DNA of 64,000 nucleotides from Siphonodentalium dalli. Taxonomy: Eukaryota > Mollusca > Scaphopoda > Gadilida > Siphonodentaliidae. Positions 23,601 to 38,600 of the stretch are shown here, piece after piece. Location: positions 116,210,723-116,274,722 of the forward strand of contig CP136063.1 of the NCBI GenBank assembly GCA_032622095.1, given 5' to 3'. The translations under genes were made by a program, and so were the position numbers. Under the pieces are notes generated by a model. The model was not told where the DNA came from. It was given only the letters and a program-made list of their open reading frames with translations, and did not search any database. Each line of letters begins with the position of its first letter. The stretch's first letter is position 1.

Positions 23601-26600
23601 GTGGCAACTGTAAATACGATTAGAAACATACCACCAAGTCATGTATGGTGAAGAAAACCCAGAATTAAATAGCCACCGCATCAAGATTGTAAGGTTTGCG
23701 ACCTACTGGCAGTAACGGTGTCTAACTCGACCAACTGATAAAGGCGCAAAAGAAGTATTTTCGGACTGACCATCAAAATGACAGTATGTTACTTCAGTGA
23801 ATTAATACACTGGACAGAGGCCATATTCCGTCCGACAATGCCCATGATTGGTAGTTACTTTAAGTCTGGAAACTGGTAACAAAAACCCCAGGTAACGAAG
23901 TCCATGAAGAGCGTTATAGGGCTTGGAAATTTCCAAAATGTGTTCTGGTATCGAAACAATCGAGAAGAAAAAAGTTCGGAGAGTCCTGAGTTGTAACTAC
24001 CTCCACAGCCTGTCAATCCAATAGTGTATGCAGTTACACGTACACTTGATTCAAAGGAATACTTTGCAGTCTGCATGTAACATGTGAGAAAATGTGTAGA
24101 AGGAGGAGACCCATCGTGATGGAACTACTTCAAACAGTCTGAAAGAAGGAACAGGCCATGGATGATTAAGGTCCCAAAAACAACCAGACTGTGGATAACA
24201 AGAAGATTGTGTCTGCTTGTTATTCACCGATTGTTCTTAACAGCCGAAGGGCCCGGGTCCATGAGCAGTTATTGGTTTTTAGCCCACCGCAACGACCAAG
24301 GAGAAAGCATATACTCGGTCGACATGAGGTCGAGGAGGTATGCCAGAGGTGTGAACAGAAGGCAAAATTTACCGAAGACCAGTCACGTGTGTATGGTCGG
24401 ACGGTTGTCTGTCGCTCATACAGCAAGGACCCGGACCCTAGGTCCTCCCCGCGGGCAGAGACTCTCTGTCGCCAACAATGATTGTCTCATGTGCGCCGTT
24501 AGACGAATTGCCCGTCTGTTTGAGTAATGCAAGACAGCATGTCAAAAAAGGAGCACTGAGTACAATAAAGCCCGATTCCAGAGGTGCCACGACTATTTAT
24601 ATTGATAATCGACAATCGGTCGGCCACAACAGACTATAATCGATTAATCGTACCCAAACACCAGCAGTGGAAGTATTCTGTAATATGGCCTATTGGCTTG
24701 GTGCTGGGTAACTACAATTTGCTGTTGTTTGAGGAATCGGCTCAGGACATGTTTACATTAATGAAGTGCATCACAAACCACTGTTATTGACCAATGAACA
24801 GAATGTATTCTATACCTGCACAATTATCGGCCATGTTATGGTGATAATAGGATTAGTGAGGTCATTAGAACGAACGTAAATATGAATTTCAGTGTCTGAA
24901 TAGCCAAACATGCAAATCATATAAAGTAGGAATGCATAAAGAATGGCCGACGGTTTGTATTTGATAATATCGAGGTTCATTCAGCATTCACTGCATGATA
25001 CGCAATAGCCTATACAAAGAACCTCTAAGGATACTTATTCAAGCACAGGATACTCAAATGAATCATGGAGAACATTGCTGATTAAAATGCCATAGGTTCC
25101 CTAGTTTCCAGAGAATTTCAATCAACTCCCATTGGTTCAATCAGATTCAAGGGCAAGTGCATTCAGCTCATTGAAGACAGTGACAGGCGGCATATATCAA
25201 AGATGTAGTTCCGCCTTACAAGTAGAAATATACAATGACATCGCCATAATTTCATAGCGGCAGGGCCGCCAATTTGTAGAATTAACAACAACATGAAGAG
25301 TAACCATGGCGCATCATCAAATGAACTGCAGACTGTTTGCAACATAGGTTAGTAGTACCCCTGTTGACGGAATCGCGTTGATATGCGATCACAGGTTGTT
25401 AACCCATCGGTTGTAGATTAAACTGTGTAAAACAAACACGGTATTCAATAATACTGGACATGTCCCGATGTCAAATTACAGAATGCCTATTAATTGACGA
25501 TGTAAATGGTAATCAATGATCGGCTTTATCAACGGATCATCGATTATACGACTAATCGTGGCACCCCTACAAAGGACTCCATCAAGCAGGGCATCAACGG
25601 GTGTTGTTGGCATGATGCAAGGCTCAAAGTTCTGAAATGCACCTGTTCACATGGAATAGGTTATTACCCACTGTACCGCCACCCTAGAAGATTGCGTGAG
25701 TCCAATTGTCTATATCGTAACCTGATAAGCTAACCCAAACTGTAAAGCCATGATATTGAGCGAGAATAGATCTAATCCTGGTACTACAGGTAAAAAACCC
25801 ATTGGGATTGTCCTAAGACTGTAGAGTCAAAAGCTGATGAATGTTCTACGCACAGAGAAACGTGAGTCACAACTTGGTTCGTAGAAAAAAACAGCATATA
25901 ACTGCAGAAAGCCAGATTGACACTCGCAAGGAATCCAAGGCTTGGTGTTTCGCCCCATGGAACCGTAGTAAGGGCGAAAGATGATCGGTGTAAATTTATC
26001 ACCAGAAAAATCGAACGGTCACCCATAAACAAAGGACAATGCTAATCAGTGACAAGTGGAAAGGTAATAAGTTTGAGCCCTGGTAAAACCTCATGGTTGT
26101 AGAACAAATTGAGTGTTTGTTAAAAGTCTCTGCCCCGGCCGATGACTGTGCCATGTACACTGTTATGGACAGCACACGAGATTATCCGGCATCAGCCGGC
26201 GCGCTGTCTGGTGTCCCAATGCTCGGTCTCCCCTCGAACCTCCCAGGACCCAAATCGGAGGCGAGAAACTGCGTCTGCCACACCTCGATGCCTTGCAATT
26301 AACTCTAGCTCTTTTTTAGAGCCACAAGAAAAAACAGCAAGATCTCTCTGAAAACCAAAGTGAGAATCAGGATTCGCATTGGATGGCAAGTAGCCCTGTT
26401 AATTAGAATTGTAATCTAAATGTGGGATCGGCAGATCCAAACCATGGATTTTGTTATCTTTAAAGTTAAAAAAAAAACTGAATAAACAGGGCTGCGTAAA
26501 GCCTGGGAAGAGACATCGAGGTATGATTAATGTTCAGACTGTTCCCCCCCCTAACTGGAGCCAGCTTAAACCTTGACGTGAAGCTGAATCATACCGTGCA

Positions 26601-29600
26601 GCCAGTAGGGCGGTGGCGACATACTTGGTCACGACACAAATCCAGATACCTCACCAACATGATGACACCACACTTAATGTTTCTAAATGAACACAATCCG
26701 CATTGAACTACATGTTGAATGGGCAGATCAGTCAAATATACATAGATTAGAATGAATTGCCACAGCCCCAGTGGCTACACTGGCTACAACTCACCTCCCG
26801 TCAAAGAGCAAGCCTTTTACGGCCATGCAGAGTCCCGGGAAATGGTCTTAACAGCAATTCCACCCGAGGGTAGACGCCAGGGAGCAACTTACTTTGGAAA
26901 TTTTGATTAGCCAATAAAGAGCCTCACATTGACAAGATGAACGTATTTTGTTCTCAATCTCAAAGTCACATAAAATTCATACTAAAATGCATGGCTATTA
27001 TCCAAGTTTGGATGGCAAATTGTGACGTGATGCGATACCAGTTAAGTTGCTCCCTAGGGGGCTGACAGATCTTGGTACGTCCCACCTGCTTGTGAAAGGG
27101 AGATGGGAGGACGAAAATCTGAGGTAGGATCCAGCAGCGGCCGGCGAGCATGGTCGGATCCGTGCATAGTGGAACCCACCCTCGGAACAGTAATGCGCCT
27201 TGCCACAGTGACATTGGTGAAGTATGCGGCGGGGGCCCCTCAAGGTCTGCATGGAATGAGGAATTTGATTAGCCTGAACCTGCTTGACAATGGGGTGACT
27301 GAAACCGAGGCCATACGAGGAAGAAAATTGCATGTTTTATGACCAGTTATAAGGATCAGGAAAGTGACCTAAAAATATTCCAGGAAATTAGGTGACTGTT
27401 GTGTCACATTATTACGTGTGAAATTGTGTCAGTGATCTGACAAAAAAGTTATTTTGAAACAATCTCAATGTGTATTGTATTGTAAACGAATTCATAGTGA
27501 ACTATGAGCCAAGCAAATCCACACAAGTGAGGTAATTCCTAGATAAACGAAACAAGGACCCAAACCTGATCCCTAATTTTGCTACATATGTCAACATGAA
27601 ACAGATTTATGAGTGACAATTTCACAATTTCGACGTAAACAAAACGAATGTCAGTCACGTTGGCAATTTCAACATAAACAAAGTTATAAATGCAATGTTG
27701 GCTCACTGGTTGAATGTTCTAATACTTACATTCTAAAACCACAAGAACAGAGATAACATAGCAACTGTGTTGTATAGGCATTCCCAAAGAGAGTTCAACA
27801 CGTGAACGGCTGCATATAAACAGACGAATTCAATTTCGAATTCAATTCGGAATTCTAAACCACGTGTTCCGAAACCGGAAGTTGGGGAATTACCCACAAT
27901 TTGCAATAAATAAAATAGTTTTTATTTTTTATTTATTGCGTAAAATAAAACAAGTGAAATTGAATGAAATTGTCACTCTGCTATTATTTAATAATTATTA
28001 TTGTGTCGTTTCCCAAAAATGAAACGATGTCACAACAAATTAAACAAATTGGAACGGAATTGTTAAATGAAGCCGACAATAATATGTGGGTTTCAATTTT
28101 CTCATAGCGTGTACTTCCCTTTCGAGTCACAAGAAAAAAAGAGATCTTGACTGGGTCCACACTTGCTTATATACATAACAAGTGAACAAATGACCTTTGA
28201 CCTGCTACGTCATATAAATAAATAATGATTCAAAAAGGTACTTAAGCTATTTCGTACCAAAATTGTAAATTTTAAACGGATCTCATAGAATCCTTTCTTG
28301 TGAATAAAGATGAATATACCATGTAGTTCAGTGTGTAACGTATCTTTGAAGGGAATAGGGTTAAACTAATAATCGGTATATTTTTCCTACTGTCAGGTGA
28401 CAAGAGAACAATGTGGCAGGTTTTGGAAGGCTTGGGTGCAATAGCGTTTCATCAGGGAAACCTACACAAATCCGTTAAATACTATAAGCAGGCACTTGGT
28501 ATCCTCGCTGGTGGAGGGGAAGACACCATGGCACAGGAGAGGATTGTGGAAAAACTTACTCATGTCCTGCAGCTGGACATTTCCAAGTCGTCTTATGTCA
28601 ATGATAAAAATAAAACCAAGGTATGAGTCATGTTATATGTTTCATGGCAAAAGAAAGTGCAGAAATGGTCTAATCTATGATTACAAGCAAATTTTATTTG
28701 TGCCGAGCCACAGATGAAAGGTTAGTCTATTATAGCCTATATTTTGGAACTTCTGTTTATGTGTATGTATGTATGCGTGTTATAGACTCAAAAACTGCTC
28801 AACTGATCCAACTCAAATTTGGTATGTTGGCCTACTTTGATCCCGGGAACAATATGGGCAGGTATAATTTCATGTGTGACCGTGTCCTTGACCTCGCTCA
28901 TATATGCTCATATAGGCATGTTTCTTGACTGATCGAACAATAGTTTTTTTCTTTTTCCTAAAACTTTTCAACATTGTTCGCTCAGCATTGTTCAATGTTA
29001 ACACTCCCTCTGGTTGCCTTGAATGGAAACATTGAGCAATTGAAAGCTCTGATCAGCTAGAAGCTCGGCTTGACTACATGCAGGTCCGAGCTGCTGCATG
29101 GGATCCCCCCACAACCTGTTTTATATGCCCCAGATGGTAGGACAAAAAAACTTTGTCAAAAATGAGGCATTGAATTAGGCAATCATTTCAAACTTGTATT
29201 TCCACATCTGACTCAATTTTGCAATGTCCACAAACAAGTCCAGATGCTTATATTCTGCCCAGACGGAGGCGATCACAAACATATCCGTAAATAGCCCGGA
29301 TGAAGTCGGGCACATCAGCTAGTATTTAATATTTTTGTGTAAAACTGCTTTTTAATTTAGGCAATTTCTGTGACTACCGGTATTTAAATATTTCTGCATT
29401 GTCTGACAAAAACTATAGTTTATCAATCTCTTACAGGCCAGTCCACAAACATCCCCTGTTAGAGGAGCTCTTAACAGGCCCAAATCAGCTGTTAAGAAGG
29501 TGGCCGACTTACCAACTGGGGAGGAGATCATACAAGTTGGTGCAAGGTAAGTTTTCATAAAAATAGGACGTTTATATTAATTATACTTTCAGTTGTTACT

Positions 29601-32600
29601 AAAATATCACAGTGTTAAAAATTAAAGAGGTTATAACAAAGTTAAAAATATTTATTGAACATTCACTGGTGCAAAAAAATGTAATTACTAGTATTAAAGG
29701 AGGAATCGTGGAACTAGAGAAAGAGTAAAATGAATAAAATAAAGAATGGCATATGCAGTAATGCCCTAAATAATCGACTCCTTAACCACAGCAGAATTAT
29801 GGATAACTTTTCAGGATTTAGTCGGAATTATGGCTTGTTGCCATTCATCAGAAAGCTCTCACTGAGAGCTTTCCAATGAATGGCAACAAGCCATTTTCCG
29901 ACTAAACTTGAAAAATTACCCATAATTCTGCTGTGGTTAAGGAGTCGATTATTTAGGGCATTACTGTAAACCACATGGACCGGTTTCATTAAAAAGTGTG
30001 ACTCGTCATTGAGATTCTATTTTGAAGTGTGGATGAGCAACAATCAGCAATCTTTATATAGAGTTGCTAAGTAGCCACGGGTTTGAGGGTGTCAACTGAT
30101 TCTGTAGCCATTTAGCCTGTCATATAGATAGAAAGATTTATTAGCATAAAGACGCTCGTGAGCCGTATGCATGTATACATAATGGTGATACAATATAATG
30201 GCAAACACATTTTAACACAATACATATATATATCTATACAATAAATATTTGAACGATATTAGGTTGGTAGTGCCAGTTGGTGTTCGAAAGATTAAGTATT
30301 ATCTAACTATTAACTACAGCTGTTTGTAGTCTCACGAGCTATGAACAAGTTGCTCATAGTTTTGCTGATGACATCACTGCATTGTTCCTTATTGTTTCGC
30401 ATTATATAAATTTCTCCAAATCGCTGGCTTCTGTGAACATACTGTTTTTCGCTGCTAGTTTCTCGAAAAGGTCTATTCTCAATTCGACATATTTTTGACA
30501 ATAAAGAACGAAATGTTTTTCATCTTCAACGGATCCTGAGTCACAATATTTGCATACTCGTTCATTAGCGGGTGTTGGGGGCCGCTTATGTCTGCCTTTT
30601 TCAATTGCCAATGCGTGAGAGCTAATTCGCAATCTACAAAATTGTCCTCGTTCCTTTATTGACTTTATATTTAGTAGATACGGTTCAAATTTGGAATACG
30701 GTTTTGAAATTTTGGTACGTTCTCAATTTGCTGTGTGGATTGTCCACGCTAATAATATATGTGTTTATGTATTCATCTTTCATTATTTCCGTGATTTCAT
30801 TAATATAATCATTTGAAATATGAATACTACTTCCGTTCGGTGCATTTAATGATGCAATATATTTTTCCTTCATTGATCGAAGTGAGGTTTTAGATGTGCG
30901 CGATTCACTAGATTGGAAAGCTTCACGGATAATTGAGTTGGGGTGGTCTTCACTGACTCGTTTTAAGAATTTAAGCGCTTGCGATATGCAGTCCACATGT
31001 ATCGGATATTCGCCGAGTTCTAGTCTCACTGCGTGATTAACCGCCTTTGACCCTACACCGAGTATCACAGAAGATTAAATGTATCTTCTCTGTGGGTGAT
31101 TTATCATTACGTGAAATCTCTGGAGCCCATATTTCACTTCCGTATAGCAGGATCGGTTTCATTAGCGTGTTGAAAAGTTTGATTGCCAGGGGTATGGGTA
31201 GATTATATCGATTTGTCATTTCTCGTCGTAATTTGTGTATAACTTTAAGTGCTTTGTTGCTCAAAGCTTCTTGTGCGAGTTTGAACTTTCCGTTTTTCGC
31301 AAATATTAATCCTAGATATGTAAACTGTTCACAAATTTTCAATTCACGTCCTAATATTGTGAAGGAGGCGTCCATAATGGCATGATGGTTTAGTACCATC
31401 ACCTCAGTCTTGTTGATGTTAATTGGCATATGATTATCGATTGAATATTTAACAACTTTATTAAGAGATCTTTGTAGACCATTATGGCTTTCTGAAATTA
31501 GGAGGAGGTCGTCTGCAAACATAAGATGATTTATTTTTTATTGCTGTAGAGTACACGAGCCACAAGATTCATTAAAGATTGTTTTAATGTCGTCTATAAA
31601 TATTTTAAAGAGCATAGATGATAGTGAACACACCTGTTCCTATTGTCGACATAAATGGTTCTGCCAGACCTTGAGAAGTTTTGACAATATAATTACTTGA
31701 AGAGTACATTGAGCGTAGAGTTTCTAAAATATTACCCGTTATTTGCAGATTTTCCAGTTTCTTGAATAGAACCTCCCTGTTTACGGAATCAAACGCTTTT
31801 TTGAAGTCAATAAACGCGAGATAGATCGGCTTGTTTTTGTTTTTATATTTGCCAATAATAGACTTCAGTATAAACATACAGTCTTGGTTCCGTGGTTCTT
31901 TCTGAATCCGAATTGGTTATCACTAATAATTGTGTTCACCTCAAGGTAATCGTTAATTCAAGTGTTGATTATCTTATTGAACAATTTCCCAATGGTATTG
32001 TTAATAGCTATTGGCCGATAGTTATTCGGGTCCCTATGATCACCTTTTTTATATATAGCAGAAAGTACGGAATTGCTCCATTCTGGTGGATAATATCCTA
32101 TGCTTAAAATCTGATTAAAGAGCTTCACTGTTTCGTCTATCATAGAAGGTATCACAGTTTTGAGAAACTTGTTAGATATGTTATCTGGTTCGGGAGATTT
32201 GTTATTTTTCAGTTTAGATAAGCTTGAGAGTACTTTGGTTGTGCTTATAGGTTTGTTATTTAATTTGTGGTCAAATTTTGGTTCCCACTCATCTGATCGG
32301 TCGCCTGGCATATCTGAGTTTGATTTATTGTATAATTCCTTGAAGAAATCTACCAATTTATCGGGGTCCGGTTCTATTGATGTTTGATTCTTTCGGGCCG
32401 TTAAACAGTTTATTATTCTCCAGTACTCTTTTGGGTTGTCATATTCTAACTCATTTAGGCTTTCGACCATCTTCTGTATGAACTGTTTATATTTGTATTT
32501 ATTTAGTTTCTTGTATTTTTTTCTGGCTTTGAAATAGCGCAAAATGAGTTGTCGATCAAAGGGAGATCTTTTCATTTCAGCAAATGAGTTCGACATTTCT

Positions 32601-35600
32601 TTCTTTGCAATTTTGCAGTCTATATCGAACCATTTGCATTTCTTATTTCTGATTTTGATGTCGTGTGCCTTAATTGGCTTTGTACATAGGTCATTGATAG
32701 CTCTATGTATGTCTGCCATATCTAATCAAAGATATCTTGGAAACTGAGCTATTGGTTATATCCTTCATGCTCCACATGTCATAGAAAAGTTTGTTTTTAA
32801 TCGGTACGAATTACCTATGGTTAATTTATTTGCACACCGGCAAATGTCCAGAGCTCAAGAGTCCAAGATATTTATTAGCAGATATATATTTTGGGTAAGA
32901 AAATATAATGTCTGTTTTTTTATAGCTGGTTATAGAGTGATAACTGGTTATCTAGCAATGTAGCTTGTTATGTAACCCATGTTGTGGCCAGTAGCTGTTG
33001 GTCAGCGATGCAGTTTATTGGTTACTAGGTTATTGTCATTTTTATTTCTATCTTGTGTCGGCTGGCATGAACAAATTTTAATTTATAATTGAAATGGCCA
33101 TCGTTCGGTTTTTGTAGTGACTTGAGGCCTGGGAATAGTTTATCTGGAACAATCAACAGGTGCACACATACACAGATCTGTAAGAGCAACGAAAAGTTTC
33201 CTGTTCTGTCATCTTCGTCAGTTAGGCTCCATTTTCTATTGGAAACAATATTAAACTTAACCTGTATTTTTCTCTAACCCCGATGTAATACAGTCCTAAA
33301 AAGTTAAATTAAAGATCCACACTTCACACAAAAATAAATATCTGGCCACCAAAACCTTTTATCAATGGGCCCATGGGTCTGATCTAATTATATTATTGTA
33401 CTAGCAGGGTTACCCGGTGTTGCCCAGGTTAAAGTGATGTGAAACCCTCTGTGATATTTGGTGGGAATAGTGAATACTCTTGCTCTCAAAGTATTACACG
33501 TATTCTCATAAATTGTATATCAAAATGGCATCACAAAACAAGATTCTTACACATGGAATATAAGTAGTGGCTCACCTTGTCAGGTCGGAGCGATTATCAT
33601 TTTGTTTATCGCGTTTCATCCGTCCCACCAATAAAGAAGTATTTATTTATTTACAACTGCGTATACTTCAGATGTTATAGCATGAAACATGAACATCATA
33701 AACACATTAGTTCGAAAAAATAATAGATGAAAATTGTGTTTTAGATAGAGATGTATCAATCAATCAATCAATCTAGTTCATCATATCTTCATGAAGATAC
33801 AGATGTTTTAAAGATATGTCCAGGTGCTCCTCTGTTCTGGTGCTATATACTGGCTAATCATTTTCAGTTTAAAAGAAATGATGTTATGCAAGTATAGCAG
33901 CTACATGTGCCGGACACAGCGAGATTTTGAGTTGTTTATGTTAGGCGATGAGTCTGTTCTAAAAAATGAAAGAAATCCTCTGTATCGGGCAGATATACCC
34001 TTGCCAGATGTCACTATTGGAGGATCCCGAAAAGTCATGTGCTATGGACTGCCTTTTCCTTTATCTCATAAGTAACCATATTTGACTGCACACTGTGACC
34101 TGTGACCACTATTTTGGAACAGGCATGCTCTACATTTCCATATCTCTTGGCAATTGTAACTTTTTTTATGGAAACTATATTGAATGGGACAGACACAATC
34201 GTGTTATAATATATACATGAGCCATTCTAATATGCAATCCTCTGACGATTCAAGGTCCCTCAGTTTGAATGAATATATGTATCTCTTAAATAGATTGATA
34301 TAAATATACTTTTAATGCTTTCTTCTATGTATCTGTGTTGCTAGATCATTATAGGAATGCGCTGATTTCCATCCCCTTATAAATATGACAGTTGAGAAGA
34401 TATAATTGTTCAAGTGACTTAATTCGGTCACCATTTGTTGAGATGCCAAAAACTCCTTAGAACGACATGGAGATGGCATGGGAGATGACTATATATAACT
34501 TTGTTGGATATCGGCGAATTGAACAATCTTATAAATGCTAGTGAATCTCCTCTCGCCATCCATGACCCAATCGACTCCAAATGTGATTTAATTCATCATA
34601 ACATTAGAGAAGAACGTACATGAATTTGGTGGAATCAGTGCTTAATATATTTGTATCAACTTTGGTGCAACTCCCCTCATGCATGACTTGAACTGCGCCA
34701 CTTTTGTCATATTTAAACCACGTCTATTAGACTCATGCATGCACTATATAATGGAGATGATTATATATAAGTTTGGTGGTAATCGGCAACTAAACAAATT
34801 CTTATCATAGTTATTACCCCCCCATCTCTCACCTAAACAGCACCAATTTCGCGTCTTTAAATCACACGTTTATATTCCTCGTATCACGGAGAAGAATAAT
34901 ATATCAATTTGGTCGAAATCTGCGCTAAAAATAGCCCCTACCCTGACACCAACAACGTCACTTTAGAAATATTTTAATCACGCACCATTATCTTACTCAT
35001 AAAAAGTTACCCTGTTAGACCGCCTTGATGTCATCTCGATTGTACCCTTAAAGTTATATATAGAACACAGACAGATATTTGCAAATATTTGATTTATTGT
35101 ATGTTTTGAGAAGAACGTGTATGAGTTTGATGGTAATTGGCACTAAACAAATTTTATAAGTTTTTGGTGACCCTCCCGTCCCTATTTCGGACTCAAGCGG
35201 CGCCACTTTTGACCTCATTAAACCACACACTTAGACTCATTATAGAGATGAATATATATATAATTTATGAAAATTGGCGAGTATACAAATTCGTATCAAA
35301 TTTAGGGCCACCATTGAATATCTCTCACCCAAAAAGGCACCAATTTGGCGCATTTAAACCACAAGATTAGATTATTCGTATCACGAAGAAGAATATGTAT
35401 CAATCAGATGGAAATTGGCACTAAACATATTGTTTATCAATGTTTGTGTCCCTCTCACCCTCTAGGCACCCCTGACTCGAATGACCCCACTTTTGACATC
35501 TTTAAACCACACAATTAGACTCCTGATATCATGGAGATTATTATTTGTAAGTTTGGTGCTAATCCGCGACTAAACAAATTTTTATCAAATTTAGTGCCCA

Positions 35601-38600
35601 CCCCACCCCACCCACATCTCTCACCAAAGCAGCACCAATATGACGTCTTTAAAATCACACGATTAGATCCTCATATCATGGATAAGAATGTGTATCAATT
35701 TGGTGGAAATTGGCGCTAAAAATATTGTGTATCAATTTTGATGCCCCTCTCCCTTTTCAGTGCACCCCTGACTCGAATGACGCCACGTCTCAGAAGAATG
35801 TGCGTCAATTTGGCGCTAAAATTATTTTGATAAATTTTGGTGCCCCTCTCCTCTTCCGTGCATCCGTGATGCGAACGTGCGACTTTTGACATATTTAAAC
35901 CACAACATTAGATTCCTCATATTATGGGGGATGATTATATATAAGTTTGGTGGCAATCGGCGACAATTTTTTTTTCTGCCCATTCCCCTTTTCTGCCCCT
36001 GACAACAACGGCGTCACTTTAGAAAATTCTAACCCTCGCCATTATCTTTCTCGTAAAAGGTTACCCTTATTAGACCGCTTTTGTGCAATCTAGGTGGCCC
36101 CCTGTGAATTTCTATAGAACACAGACAGACAGACAGAAGACATTCGCAAATATAGATATAGATCGTATATAAAACGAACAGCGGGTGGTTTTGTCATCAA
36201 ATCGGACAGGGCATATCTTTAGGAAAGAGTAGGTAACACCGACTTAACTGTATTAGGCCCAGTTGGCTCGGGTGTGGCTTTTCAAAAGACCTGGTTGCAG
36301 CTAATCTGCTGAACGGTACCCAATACAATGTCAAGTGATTTGTCATATCGACAAACCAACGTCCAGCGAATGCCTTTGAGAGTGTAAATACAGCATTTGG
36401 GAAACCCGTTTGTTCTCATGTTTCTTTGACCAATCAACATGAAATATGGTGAATCATCTTCTAAGATACTTACACTGCAGGACATGGTCCAAATTTGGGC
36501 TAATGCAGATGTGCATGGGTGAACTGTCATAAATGCACAGAAAGTATTTATACAGACAGACAGACGGTTGGTTTTATATATATAGATAATCAAATAAGTC
36601 TTGTCATTGTACAGGCTTCTGAAAGTGAGGAGATCTAACTCAACAATGCGGTTCAAGAAATATGCCCGAGGGTTAGATGTTGGGATTGAATCCCCAACTC
36701 CAGATGAACAGCACCAACAGAGACCACAAGGAAAAGTACGGGAACGAGTCAGGAAGCAAATTGTTATTGAGCAATCAGACAGTGAAAGTGAGAGTGATTC
36801 TGAATCTGGGTCATGTAGTGAAACACGCAGCGAGTCATCTGACTCAGAAAGTTCACATGGCGAGAAGTCACAGAGCAGCAAAGGGAAGTAAGTTTCTGCA
36901 GAATAATTCTCAAGGGTTTAACTCTTCTTTACTGAATGGATGGATTCTTCCATTCAGCTATAAAGGTATTCGTTCAGTAGAATGGTTTATTATACCCCCC
37001 GCAACGAAGTTGTGGGGGGGGGGGGGGGTATACTGGAATCAGCTTGTCCGTCCGTGAGTTTTTTCTCAGTCGTTTTTTTTATCATTTTCCGTGAAACTTG
37101 GCACAGACATCAACCACCATGGGAACCTGTGCACCTGTGATTATGACATCTGTCGGACTTTTTTTGGTGGAGTTATCCCCCTTTTTCGACTTAGAAAAAA
37201 CATGTATAATTTTGTCCGAGCTTTTATTCCTACATTTTTTGGTCAATTTGTTTTAACTTGGCACAGATATTTAGTACCATGGGAACACCTGCGATTATGA
37301 CGTCTGTTTTTTTTTTTTTTGTGGAGTTATTCCCCTTTTTCGACTTTTTTGCAACATGCATAATTTTGTCCGAGCTTTTATCCCTACATTTTTCGGTCAA
37401 TAGGTTTTAGCAATCCAGTCAGACAAACATATACTACAAGTTCAGAAGGGATCCTATTCATTGATAGCAAATGTGTCTGGCATATGGCCATTTTTAGCTC
37501 AACTTGACAAAGTCAAGTTTGAGCTATTGCCATGGGTTTGTGCATCCATCAACTATATCCTTTGGCATACCCTACATTCTCATTTCTCATTCGGTCGTCA
37601 CCAAACTTCATATGGATCTCTGGGTGACCACTTGATGGGAGCCATCAATTTTTTTTTTAAACATGGCCACCAGCAGCCATCTTGAATTTCAAATTTGAAT
37701 CCACCGGCACACCCTGCAGGATACAATTGTTGGAGAATTGTTTTGAAAATTTACAGGCATGTTTAGGATCACCTCTAGATGGGAGCTATCAAATTTTTAT
37801 GATTTTCAATAAAAAGGTGGCTGCCAGCAGCCATCTTGGATTTTACTCTTTGCATGACTATATCATTGTGCACACCGTACAGAACACATCCCTCGTTCGA
37901 TCGTCACCAAATTTCATATTTATCTTCTGGGTGACCATTAAATGGGTGCCATCAATTTTTTTTCAGAATTTATGGCTGCCAGTGGCCATCTTGGACTTTA
38001 CTCATTGCATCCTACAGGCCGGATCCCTCATCCGATCGTCACTAAATTTCATAGGGATCATAAGGTGACGATTAGATGGGAAATATAAAAGTTTTAAAAG
38101 ACATTTTAGTGGCCATCTTGTATTTCACACTTCAATCCACCTGCACCTTTATTGGAGAAATGTTTTTAAAGTTTACAGGTATGTTCAGGATCAGTTCTAG
38201 ATGGGAACTATCAATTTTTAACATTATAAATATTGCTGTCGACAGCCATCTTGGATATTACTTTTTGCATCATTAACATTTTTCATCCAATTGATCCCAA
38301 ACTTTATATTGCGCTTTGGGTTGACCTCTGGTATTACTTAAAACATTTATACTTTCTGCTTTCCTTATTGCTGAATTGACTGTAATGTATGACAGTATAC
38401 CCTCTCCAAGTTGAGCTACAGTGTCATTGACACTTATATTTTGGCTGTCATTAAGGGACACACTTGCAGGTTTAATTTTCTCATATATAAGTCAATCTCG
38501 AATTCAAACAGTTATTTTTTGTGTATATGTTTTATTTTCTTCTGCTTTGTATTTTGTTATTATTATGTTTTTGTTTTATTTTATAGTTTCTGAATGATGC

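Noticed and set aside
24162-24527. 121-codon plus-strand frame
   Set aside because: Lies inside the DIRS-like element on the opposite strand to its orientation, with no recognisable motif.
26966-27342. Overlapping frames of 79-111 codons on both strands
   Set aside because: Locally GC-rich part of the DIRS-like element; none shows a domain I recognise. It could be decayed gag-like sequence but cannot be supported.
33400-36586. CRISPR-like or satellite array
   Set aside because: Units are long, diverged and irregular, in a eukaryotic intron; no constant repeat with unique spacers.
36282-36881. 199-codon open frame on the minus strand
   Set aside because: It lies antisense to TTC24 exon 6 and is open because the Ser/Glu codons (AGT, TCA, GAA) rarely give stops on the other strand; it runs into intron and repeat sequence.
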